From: JALJPB01 sp963933115
GTDB taxonomy: Bacteria; Pseudomonadota; Gammaproteobacteria; Enterobacterales; Alteromonadaceae
NCBI GenBank assembly: GCA_963933115.1
Contig: CAWVSL010000036.1
Location: 1-29,109 of the forward strand
DNA length: 29,109 nucleotides
Direction: 5' to 3'
The translations under genes and the position numbers were made by a program. The notes beneath the pieces were generated by a model. The model saw nothing but the letters and a program-made list of their open reading frames with translations. It was not told where the DNA came from and searched no databases. Shown in pieces: positions 16,469 through 23,501 of the stretch (positions are counted from its first letter, which is position 1; every line of letters begins with the position of its first letter).

Positions 16469-17650
16469 ATGAGTATGATTATGCAGTATCAATTAATTGA
16501 AGATGAAACCAGTTTACAAAAACTATGTCAGCAATATAACAAAGCGGAAGTGCTCGCGATAGATACTGAGTTTGTTCGCACTCGCACTTTATATCCTAAA
16601 TTGGGTTTGCTACAAATTTTTGATGGTAAACAGTTAGCGTTAATAGACCCTATTGCCATTAATGATTTATCACCTTTTTGGCAACTATTGACCAATGAAA
16701 AGATTGTTAAAGTGTTGCATGCGTGCTCTGAAGATTTAGAAGTGTTTTTAACCAGTGCCAATTGTAAACCCGTTAACTTAATTGATAGTCAAATCATTAT
16801 GTCGTTTCTTGGGCATGGTTTATCAATGGGCTATGCTGCTATGGTTGAGCATTATACTGGTATTGAACTTGATAAATCAGAATCGCGTACTGATTGGACA
16901 AAAAGGCCTTTAACTCAGAAACAACTTGATTATGCAAGTGCCGACGTTGATCACTTATTTCAACTTTACCCCAAGTTTATTGCTGAAATAGAAGAATTAG
17001 GTAGGTTGGACTACGCTAAGCAAGAAACACAATTGTTAATAGAGAAAAAATTTACGCCTATTGACGAAGATAACCTGTATAGCCAAATGAAATTGGCTTG
17101 TCGATTGAATTCTCATCAGCTTAATACGTTGAAACATCTGTCTCGTTGGCGCTTTCAACAGGCTAAGAAACGTGATTTACCTATCGGTTTTGTTGCCAAA
17201 GATCATACGTTGATGGCAGTTGCCCAGTATAATCCACAAACTATCCAGGCGATGAACCAACTTAAGGGGGCTGAATTACAAGATATTCGTCATAAAGGTA
17301 AATCCATGCTATCGATAGTTCAGCTAGCATCACAAACTAGCGAGAGTGATTATCCTGCAAAAATTACCCGTTTAGATGAATACCCTGGTTATAAACAAAT
17401 ATTTAAAACAGTAAAAGCTTTTATTGTTGCTATTGCTGAAAAAAATAATTTGGCAATAGAAAACTTAGCCTCTAAGAAGCAAATAAACCAATTTCTAACT
17501 TGGCATTTTAACGTTAACGATGTGAGAGCGTTAGCCTCAGAATCATCGACTAAAACACTTATGCCTAATGTTGATATATTGACAGGTTGGCGTAACGAAT
17601 TATTTGGGCAAACATTACAAGCGTTTGCTGATAGTGACTTTAAAGCGTAA
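16469..17650 (+). CDS. rnd: Ribonuclease D
   Basis: A 393-residue 3'-5' exoribonuclease of the DEDDy class, involved in tRNA 3' maturation in E. coli and close to that length (375). The catalytic acids are visible: D32 and E34 in AIDTEFVRT, D89 in HACSEDLEVF, then Y155 and D159 in LDYASADVDHLF. HRDC-type helical domains follow from about residue 200 (QLNTLKHLSRWRFQQAKKRD). Three in-frame ATGs lie at 16469, 16475 and 16481; GAAG upstream favours the first. An inverted-repeat element ends 23 bp ahead, so its promoter must lie in or before that element. After the gene the expected ycgL neighbour is missing and decayed DNA begins. Confidence 0.95.
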   Translation: MSMIMQYQLIEDETSLQKLCQQYNKAEVLAIDTEFVRTRTLYPKLGLLQIFDGKQLALIDPIAINDLSPFWQLLTNEKIVKVLHACSEDLEVFLTSANCKPVNLIDSQIIMSFLGHGLSMGYAAMVEHYTGIELDKSESRTDWTKRPLTQKQLDYASADVDHLFQLYPKFIAEIEELGRLDYAKQETQLLIEKKFTPIDEDNLYSQMKLACRLNSHQLNTLKHLSRWRFQQAKKRDLPIGFVAKDHTLMAVAQYNPQTIQAMNQLKGAELQDIRHKGKSMLSIVQLASQTSESDYPAKITRLDEYPGYKQIFKTVKAFIVAIAEKNNLAIENLASKKQINQFLTWHFNVNDVRALASESSTKTLMPNVDILTGWRNELFGQTLQAFADSDFKA

Positions 17651-17827
17651 TCGACTTGGTATAGCTATCAGAACTTATTCGTTAAGTGCCGTTGTTGTTA
17701 AAAGTAGTCGCTCGAACTCGAAGTGATACTAGTGTTCAATTGGTTTTCATCAAACTTACCGTCGAAAATACATCACTTATTTTGCTCCATAATAGTAGCT
17801 ACTTAATGTTAACAAAGTGTAGGTTTG

Positions 17828-17868
17828 TAGATCATCAGTGTCATGATCTACACCGTGATGATGACACT
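17828..17868. repeat. Two overlapping, mutually exclusive hairpins
   Basis: TAGATCAT and ATGATCTA (17828-17835, 17843-17850) form an 8-bp stem with a 7-base loop. AGTGTCAT (17837-17844) can pair instead with ATGACACT (17861-17868). The first loop is part of the second stem, so only one can form. No gene clearly depends on it; it lies in decayed DNA between rnd and the solute-binding pseudogene. Confidence 0.6.
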
Positions 17869-17925
17869 ATAATTGAAACTGATGTCGATAAAGCCCTCAA
17901 TGAAGAAACAGCGGGAAACAAGCGC

Positions 17926-18027
17926 CTATGGGGAATGTATCTCTGTGGGTGGTAGTTGTAGGGTGGCTCTTTTCTTAACTTGCCTAGATTGACCGTTGTA
18001 AGTCACAATAATTCGATTTCTTTTCAT
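17926..18027 (-). CDS. Small 33-residue reading frame with a strong ribosome site
   Basis: A leftward ATG at 18027 follows GAGGGAGTGTTT, an excellent ribosome site. The predicted peptide begins MKRNRIIVTYNGQSRQVKKR and is basic, then ends TEIHSP before a TAG. I recognise no family. It could be a true small protein or the surviving 5' end of a larger deleted gene; the surrounding decay makes the second more likely. Confidence 0.3.
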   Translation of the reverse strand: MKRNRIIVTYNGQSRQVKKRATLQLPPTEIHSP

Positions 18028-18192
18028 AAACACTCCCTCTTTTGTTGATGTGATAACACCTTTTCAGCCAGTAAGACAAAGCTATCCCTGACGATTATAC
18101 TGTCATTTTTTCAACGCTATTATCTCTACTGGGTTAATAAGCTTCTCAGGCGGAGCGCGAGGATAATTTATCCCAACAAATTTCCAGATAAC

Positions 18193-18777
18193 TTGACTAA
18201 TGCGATTCGTATCACTGTTAGAAGTGAGTATCTCAGTTATCGACTTTTACTTATTCATGAAATTGACCGTCCAAAATTTGAACGTATTAATTCTTTAGAT
18301 GAATTGAACACCTTAGTTGCGGGTTTACACAACGACTGGAATACCACCAAAATATTTGAATTTAATAACCTTAACATGATGAATACCCATAGTTGTGAAG
18401 GCTCATTTTTAATGCTGGATAAACGCCGTTTTGATTATATACTGCGTGGTATTTATGAAGCATTTGATGAAGTATAGATGAGAAAACTTATAACAAAAAA
18501 TGTTGTTATTGAGCCAACGATTGCGCTTTATATTTCTACTCATAGTTATGTTTATGTTTCACCAAAGAACCCACGCTTATATAAAAGGCTAGAGGAAGGC
18601 TTGACCAAGTTAAAAACGAATGAAGAATTAGAACCGCTTTTAAAAATTCAAATAACACAAGACACAGAATGTAACCAATTAACGTTATTGGTTTACAATT
18701 ATGTAATCATTGGTAATATACATTCTGTTTTATTTACATTAGAGTTGCGTCGTGTCTTCAAATTTATTGGTTGTTAA
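18193..18777 (+). pseudogene. Solute-binding protein (family 3 type) C-terminal remnant with in-frame TAG
   Basis: The frame reads from TTG at 18193 to a TAG at 18475, then continues in the same frame from ATG at 18478 to 18777. Both halves fit one protein: a periplasmic solute-binding protein of the transporter substrate-binding domain type. The first half has INSLDELNTLVAGLHNDW and a GRFDYFPRG-like block (KRRFDYILRGIYEAFDEV). The second has the C-terminal region ending YVYVSPKNPRLYKRLEEGL. The N-terminal half, including the signal peptide, is gone; the frame is open back to 18049 without an ATG. Its tail overlaps the promoter and start of the lyase gene. Two real coupled genes are possible but less likely. 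Confidence 0.72.
18666..18727 (+). promoter_or_regulatory. Candidate operator cluster upstream of the first alginate lyase
   Basis: AACCAAT (18673-18679) and ATTGGTT (18687-18693) form a 7-bp inverted repeat with a 7-bp spacer. ATTGGTAAT lies at 18709-18717, with the TTGGT cores 22 bp apart. Outer arms CAGAATGT and ACATTCTG (18666, 18720) bracket both. The cluster ends 25 bp before the lyase start codon. The same TTGGTAA core recurs upstream of the other lyase and receptor genes. Confidence 0.5.
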
Positions 18778-20158
18778 TGTTTGCTGTTTATTATTTTTAC
18801 TTGGTTGCAACTCGTCAACTGATCCAGAAGTTGAAAATGAAATTATTATTGAAGACCCTATCATAATTGAAGATCCGGTTATTATTGATGATGCTCAACA
18901 AGACCTCTTTTGTGATGGCTTAGCAAAGCTTAACTTTATTGGCGCCACTGCAACTCATGAAATAGAGAACTATAGCGCAAGCAATACAATTGACAGTAAC
19001 TTCATGTCTGGATCACGTTGGTCAACATCCGAAATTGATCAATCATTAGTTTTGACCCTAGACGCACCGATGTTAGTTAAAGGTATTTCGATTACTTGGC
19101 TTAATGAAGATAGCCGTAGTTATAGTTATGACATGGAGGTTTCGAAGGATAAAATTGATTGGATATCCGTGTTAAGTGATGAATTAAGTAACCAATCCAC
19201 TACTCGATCAGAATATATCGAAACAACTGAAACCACAGCGCGTTATATAAAAATAATACCTAAAGGGAATACCTTTGATGATAGTAGCCATATTGTCGAG
19301 ATTGAAGCGTTTGGTTGTGATGCTGATGTTACATCAACCATTGAATTAGATGATTGGTATCTCAGTATCCCTGTTGATGAAAGTTCAAACTCAAAAGCAA
19401 AAAGCATTAAAGAACAAGAGCTTAATGACAATTATTTCAATGCAGAGTTTTTCTTCCAAGACGCCGAAGGCGGATTAGTCTTTAGATCGCCCATTGAAGG
19501 AGCTAAAACATCTTCAAATACTAAATATACCCGTACAGAACTAAGAGAAATGTTAAGGCGCGGAAATACAAGTATTAGTACTCAAGGCATAAATGGCAAT
19601 AATTGGGTGTTCTCTAGTGCATCAAATGATGAACAATTGGCAGCAGGTGGTGTTGATGGTGACCTGATAGCTGAACTAGCAGTGAACTATGTAACGACTA
19701 CGGGTGAAAAATCTCAAGTTGGCCGTGTCATTATTGGACAAATTCACGCTAATGATGACGAACCCATTCGAATTTATTATCGAAAATTACCACAGAATGA
19801 TAAAGGTTCACTTTATTTAGCGCATGAATTAAATGGTGGCGATGATATTTATAGAGAATTAATCGGTACCCGATCTCAAAGTGCTGACAATCCATCCAAT
19901 GGTATTAAATTAAATGAACGGTTTGGTTACTGTATTTCAGTAGAAGGCAATCAATTAACGTTAACAATCATTAGAGAAGGTCATGCTGATATATCTGAGA
20001 CGGTAGATATGAGTGATAGTGGATATGACCGCGGTGGCCAATATATGTATTTTAAAGCCGGAGTTTATAACCAAAATAGCACCGGGGATCCAAAAGATTA
20101 TGTGCAAGCTACTTTCTATAAAATAGAAAACAGTCATTCCGGTTACTTGTCTAATTAA
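18752..20158 (+). CDS. Alginate lyase, PL7, lipoprotein with F5/8-type (CBM32-like) binding domain
   Basis: A 468-residue predicted lipoprotein. A hydrophobic leader ends in the lipobox LLFLLGC19; the n-region lacks Lys or Arg, which is unusual. An acidic linker repeats IIIEDP (about 31-47). A discoidin/F5-8-like carbohydrate-binding domain spans about 58-188. The PL7 catalytic domain (about 196-458) has the three signatures RTELREML (261-268), QIH (330-332) and YFKAGVYNQ (433-441), holding the Arg, Gln, His and Tyr used for beta-elimination. QIH rather than QVH is usually linked to guluronate-containing substrates. The start is GTG at 18752 with AGAG seven bases upstream. It probably works on the outer membrane surface, releasing oligomers for the TonB receptor at 23502. 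Confidence 0.92.
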   Translation: MSSNLLVVNVCCLLFLLGCNSSTDPEVENEIIIEDPIIIEDPVIIDDAQQDLFCDGLAKLNFIGATATHEIENYSASNTIDSNFMSGSRWSTSEIDQSLVLTLDAPMLVKGISITWLNEDSRSYSYDMEVSKDKIDWISVLSDELSNQSTTRSEYIETTETTARYIKIIPKGNTFDDSSHIVEIEAFGCDADVTSTIELDDWYLSIPVDESSNSKAKSIKEQELNDNYFNAEFFFQDAEGGLVFRSPIEGAKTSSNTKYTRTELREMLRRGNTSISTQGINGNNWVFSSASNDEQLAAGGVDGDLIAELAVNYVTTTGEKSQVGRVIIGQIHANDDEPIRIYYRKLPQNDKGSLYLAHELNGGDDIYRELIGTRSQSADNPSNGIKLNERFGYCISVEGNQLTLTIIREGHADISETVDMSDSGYDRGGQYMYFKAGVYNQNSTGDPKDYVQATFYKIENSHSGYLSN

Positions 20159-20200
20159 CTCACCATAGCCTAGTTAGATACCTGATTGAGGCATTACTCC

Positions 20201-20670
20201 TGTAGGTTGCAGGCACATGCTAGGCGTAAATATGACGAAGCCTTAAAAGCAGAATCAAAAAATAAATGTCGCGCCCACAAAGTCATCAACTTTATCAGCA
20301 AGTTGTATAAACTGGAAACAATAGGCAAAAATAAAAAGCTATCACCCCAAGCGCGCGATCAACTGCGCCAAGAAAAAGCCCTACCGATTTTAATGCAATT
20401 CAAAGCATGGCTTGATGAAGCCAGTAATTACCACGGGCAAGAAAAATTGGCTATTCTCAAAATCAGTTCATGGTGCAAAGGCAAGTACTACACTTTATAG
20501 TAGCGTCATGACGTGTCGTGCTAATGACATCAACCCTTATTATTACTTCCTGCATTTATTTAAAGCGTTACCGAATCGACAAGATGATGATGATTTTACC
20601 GACTTAATGCCGTGGAATGTGCAACTAGACTTCGACTATAGCTAAGCGCACTGCTTAATTGCGCGCTTAC
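20201..20670 (+). mobile_element. IS66-family transposase remnant with right terminal end
   Basis: Two blocks match the C-terminal part of IS66 TnpC transposases. The first, frame from 20201, reads AHARRKYDEALKAESKNKC through KALPILMQFKAWLDEASN. The second, another frame to 20645, reads GKKNWLFSKSVHGAKASTTL through LPNRQDDDDFTDLMPWNVQL. Between them the block that normally holds the catalytic Glu (NNxAERAIKP) is missing, so there is an internal deletion with a frame change. GCGCGCTTAC at 20661-20670 resembles the CGCTTAC terminal repeat end of IS66 elements. The left end, TnpA and TnpB are absent. The element is dead and lies between two alginate lyase genes. Confidence 0.88.
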
Positions 20671-20910
20671 GTACAAATTATTATAGGTATAAAGTCGCTC
20701 TTGTATCGGCTTTTTTATTAACTAAAGTTATTTTTGTTTTGTATTCAGCAACATTAAACGGTGACTAACCCAATGATGAAGTTAGAGGTAGAGGGAATCT
20801 AACCCTTTCGACCAAAGTGACAGGTATTAATGCGACTCTCGCATGATGTGAAACAAAACGAACAATTGTAGCTGAACAACAGAACTACCCCTATGCTATA
20901 TGCGAGTTTT
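20671..20910. other. Spacer between the IS66 remnant and the decayed lyase
   Basis: No gene is visible in these 240 bp. A GTTAGA / TCTAAC inverted repeat near 20783-20805 lies in slightly less AT-rich sequence. It looks vaguely like part of a tRNA, but no full cloverleaf can be built. Confidence 0.4.
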
Positions 20911-21551
20911 TTAAATAGTCAAAGTGGCTTGTTCAAAGTCAGGCCCAATACCGTTTTCGTTGCCACTTTCGCCTGTATTGTTTTGTGAGTAGACGCCAGC
21001 TTTAAAATAGTTCCATTTTCTAACACATCGTAGCTGATATTTTCTTTTAGCATATCAACAAATTGATGGCCAATAATAGGGTCAAATAAGTCGCCGCGGC
21101 AAATAATGACATCAATCATTGAGCCTTGTTGGTAAATATCAAAAGAAAATATTTCACTTAATTGAATGCCTTGTTCGGGGGTAGTCGTATATGTAGGTTT
21201 GTTATCTACGTTAGTATGTGCGGAGCCAACTAACATCTTACAAATGTCGTCACCATTTTTTATCTCATGAGCAAAAAATTGATAGCCTCGGTCGTTGTTA
21301 GGAAACTTTTTTAAATTCAAACGAATTGGTTCGTCGTAGGTATGAATTTGGCCAATCACTTTCTAAAGTAAGTTTATGTCTTCGCAATGCGTCACTGAAA
21401 AGTCAGCTTGAAATATTGGATCAGAAATGCCAAACATGGGAGGCACAGATTACTCCGCGGGGGTAGTTATCGTGGTTGCTGAGCTTGTTGAAGAACCACC
21501 GCAAGCAACTAACAAGCGCATTAATGAGAAAATACAAACAATACGAATCAT
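20911..21551 (-). pseudogene. Decayed PL7 alginate lyase lipoprotein
   Basis: On the minus strand an ATG at 21551 opens MIRIVCIFSLMRLLVACGG, a clear lipoprotein leader with lipobox LVAC followed by a Ser/Thr linker. Two in-frame stops follow, a TAA after TTPAE and a TAG at 21365. The next residues, VIGQIHTYDEPIRL, are the QIH signature of PL7, so about 130 residues of the catalytic domain including RTELRE are deleted. Near 21008-21013 one base is lost. Past that point the shifted frame reads YFKAGVYSQ and runs to TAA at 20911. The gene is inverted relative to the two intact lyases and cannot make an enzyme. Confidence 0.85.
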
Positions 21552-21606
21552 CGTACAGCTTATAATTTGCGATATTAGCTCTGAGCTGTAATCTCATTAC
21601 ATCATC

Positions 21607-21711
21607 AATTGGTAATACCACCACATCAATTGCTAACTTTATTCTGTTAATTGGTAATATTATTCCATTAGTTGGTAATGTTGTCATATTCATTGGTAGT
21701 GAATATAAAAA
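21607..21711. repeat. Five 21-bp-spaced TTGGTAA direct repeats, candidate operator array
   Basis: TTGGTA (or TTGCTA in the second unit) starts at 21609, 21630, 21651, 21672 and 21693, an exact 21-bp period, with variable bases between. The unit near the decayed lyase forms the palindrome TGGTA-A-TACCA. The period equals two helical turns, putting every copy on one face of DNA. The array lies 56 bp upstream of the decayed lyase and about 510 bp upstream of the intact one at 22223. Confidence 0.75.
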
Positions 21712-21721
21712 TTATTCAACA

Positions 21722-21752
21722 ATAACAACTTAAGTTTTTTGTAAGTTGTTAT
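21722..21752. repeat. Perfect 11-bp inverted repeat
   Basis: ATAACAACTTA (21722-21732) and TAAGTTGTTAT (21742-21752) flank a 9-base loop containing six Ts. It would make a stable hairpin between the 21-bp array and the second lyase. No T-run follows directly, so it is not a typical terminator. Confidence 0.7.
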
Positions 21753-21816
21753 CAATTAGTTTGTTTTTCATTGTATGCAAACGTGGTAAGCCAGTACATT
21801 AGTCTTTGTTATGTTG

Positions 21817-21847
21817 TGGTTATAACCAATATTGATTTTTTGGTAAT
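21817..21847 (+). promoter_or_regulatory. Candidate operator pair: TGGTTATAACCA and TTGGTAAT
   Basis: A perfect 12-bp palindrome (21817-21828) is followed by TTGGTAAT (21840-21847), with the TGGT cores 24 bp apart. The sites match the cores seen ahead of the other alginate genes. They lie about 380 bp upstream of the lyase start. Confidence 0.45.
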
Positions 21848-21889
21848 GTTTCTTTCTTGTTTTTGGTTGACAATGCGCTGTTGCGGTGG

Positions 21890-21909
21890 TTATATTGTAA
21901 TCAATATAA
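21890..21909. repeat. Inverted repeat TTATATTG-N4-CAATATAA
   Basis: Perfect 8-bp arms around TAAT, preceded by GGTGG. It could be a dimeric-repressor site or chance in AT-rich DNA. It lies between the TGGTTATAACCA palindrome and the second lyase. Confidence 0.4.
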
Positions 21910-22222
21910 AAATGCCGATGTGAATAAATTGTTAAGCTGGTATCTGTGCCAGGTAAGTTATATATGATTCTATAAATAACAATTAATCATAGTTCTTTGG
22001 TGATATACAACAAAGAGTTCTGCTTCTTTTTACAACGAAACCAGGTGATTTTTGTTGTTTATTAGAAACAAAGTATTATCTATTTTTATTACTTTTTCAG
22101 GATTAGTTAATTTCATGTGCAGATGCGCCACTATATGCTGGGCGTACAGATACTTTATGTAAGCGTTGAAAATAGTTAAACCGAAAAGTACACGAACAGA
22201 TTTAGCAAAGAGAACGGAAGTT

Positions 22223-23266
22223 ATGAAGTATTTAAATATCCACACATGTAAGTCTTATCGTCATTTACAGCAGAAAATGTGCGACGTTTTCGCCGCGCTA
22301 GTTTTTGCTTTAGCTGTTTTTAGCGCACCTCTCCATGCTCGGGAAATTGAGGGGGATATCCTTATTTCAAAGTCACACAGTAGCCTATCCGAAGGTGTTT
22401 TACTGGGGGATTTGTCAAAACTCGATCCGCTTAAAAAGCCAAGTGAAAATTTTGACTTACTCGATTGGTCGTTAACGTTGCCAACCGATCTCAACAAAGA
22501 TAAAAAAGCTGATACCGTCTATGAGAAATCATTAGATAAAGGCTTCAACTTAAAGCCATTTTTTTATACAGCAGATGATGGTGGCTTGGTATTCGCTTGC
22601 CCGAACGTAGGTGCCAAGACCTCAAAAAATACAAAATATGCGAGAACCGAACTACGCGAAATGCTACGCAGAGGTAATGGTCGAATAAAAACTCGTGGCC
22701 TGACTAAGAATAACTGGGTTTTCAGCAATGCGCATGGTGCCATGAAAGCTAATTCTGGCGGTATTGAAGGCAGTTTGGAAGGAACTTTGGCAATAAACCG
22801 AGTATCTACCACAGGTGATGAAAAAAAGGTTGGACGCGTGGTCATCGGGCAAATTCATGCCACGGATGACGAACCTATTCGTTTATATTACCGAAAATTA
22901 CCAGGCAACTCTAAAGGGGCTATTTATTTTGCCCATGAAATAAATGATGGTGATGATATTTGGATAAATATGATTGGCTCACGTTCTCATACTTTGTCAG
23001 ATCCTGATGACGGCATCGCCTTGAACGAAAAATTCTCTTATAAAATTTCCGTCGAAGACGAAGTGTTGTTCGTCACTATAATCAGAGAAGGTAAGCCTAA
23101 TATTACTAAGTATTACGATATGAAAGATAGTGGTTATAGTGCTGGTAACCAGTATATGTACTTTAAAGCGGGTGTTTATAATCAAAACAATGACGGAGCT
23201 GATGGTGATTATGTGCAAGCGACTTTCTATCATATCCATAACATGCATAAAGGATATAAGTTTTAG
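22223..23266 (+). CDS. Alginate lyase, PL7, secreted single-domain enzyme
   Basis: ATG at 22223 gives 347 residues; the frame is open to a TTG at 22166 but that would add 19 residues before the signal peptide. The leader has a hydrophobic core (FAALVFALAVFSA) and a probable signal peptidase I site after APLHA. The catalytic domain fills the rest from FDLLDWSLTLP onward. The PL7 signatures are RTELREMLRRG, GQIHATDDEPIR and YMYFKAGVYNQN. Much of the domain closely resembles the lipoprotein lyase at 18752, so the two are paralogues, but this one has no binding domain or lipobox and is probably periplasmic or exported. GGAAG lies only two bases before the ATG; an upstream AGAGAA may help. Confidence 0.92.
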   Translation: MKYLNIHTCKSYRHLQQKMCDVFAALVFALAVFSAPLHAREIEGDILISKSHSSLSEGVLLGDLSKLDPLKKPSENFDLLDWSLTLPTDLNKDKKADTVYEKSLDKGFNLKPFFYTADDGGLVFACPNVGAKTSKNTKYARTELREMLRRGNGRIKTRGLTKNNWVFSNAHGAMKANSGGIEGSLEGTLAINRVSTTGDEKKVGRVVIGQIHATDDEPIRLYYRKLPGNSKGAIYFAHEINDGDDIWINMIGSRSHTLSDPDDGIALNEKFSYKISVEDEVLFVTIIREGKPNITKYYDMKDSGYSAGNQYMYFKAGVYNQNNDGADGDYVQATFYHIHNMHKGYKF

Positions 23267-23313
23267 CGCAGTTAACCCATCAATTTTTCATTTGTAACTC
23301 GTAACTACAATTA

Positions 23314-23333
23314 TTGGTTATATTTTTTGGTAA
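23314..23333 (+). promoter_or_regulatory. Candidate operator upstream of the TonB receptor
   Basis: ATTGGTTA (23314-23321 region) and TTGGTAA (23327-23333) lie 13 bp apart, core to core, about 170 bp before the receptor start. They share the TTGGT core with sites at 18710, 21609-21698 and 21840. With only two half-sites this is weaker than the others. Confidence 0.35.
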
Positions 23334-23501
23334 GTGCATTTCAATGCATAAGTTGAAACTTTGGTTTGGGTTGCGTCTGTTGAAATTAATAGACCTCTAA
23401 TATAAATATAATAATTAAATAGCAGTAATAAATATAAAAAAATGGCATTAACATGCTTGCAATAATAAATATAACAGATATAACAAAGCGGAGAATATGG
23501 T

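Larger units (their letters stand above)
21712..22222. other. Long leader region upstream of the second lyase
   Basis: This AT-rich stretch has no credible gene; a 71-codon leftward frame in it lacks support. It carries several inverted repeats listed separately. The leader is long (over 500 bp from the repeat array), so transcription could start well upstream of the ATG at 22223. Confidence 0.5.

Noticed and set aside
16273..16470. A 65-codon leftward frame over the inverted-repeat element
   Set aside because: It overlaps the rnd start, has no ribosome site and is explained by the repeat; it may be worth revisiting if the repeat proves to be dispersed.
17686..17955. An 89-codon rightward frame after rnd
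   Set aside because: It begins with a TTG lacking a ribosome site, has no family features and spans the two hairpins.
18193..18777. TAG read as an extra amino acid or programmed readthrough
   Set aside because: The gene also lacks its N-terminal half, so ordinary pseudogene decay is the simpler explanation.
20776..20845. A tRNA-like stretch (GAATCTAACCCTTTCGACC)
   Set aside because: Only a loose T-arm-like look on the minus strand; no acceptor stem, anticodon arm or CCA could be matched.
21421..21693. A 90-codon leftward frame with seven-residue repeats
   Set aside because: The heptad pattern only reflects the 21-bp DNA period, and the rest is the out-of-frame reading of the decayed lyase leader.
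21607..21711. CRISPR-like array of short regular repeats
   Set aside because: The conserved core is about 7 bp, the period is only 21 bp, there are no unique spacers of normal length and no cas genes.
22030..22245. A 71-codon leftward frame upstream of the second lyase
   Set aside because: AT-rich, overlaps the lyase leader, no ribosome site or recognisable domain.
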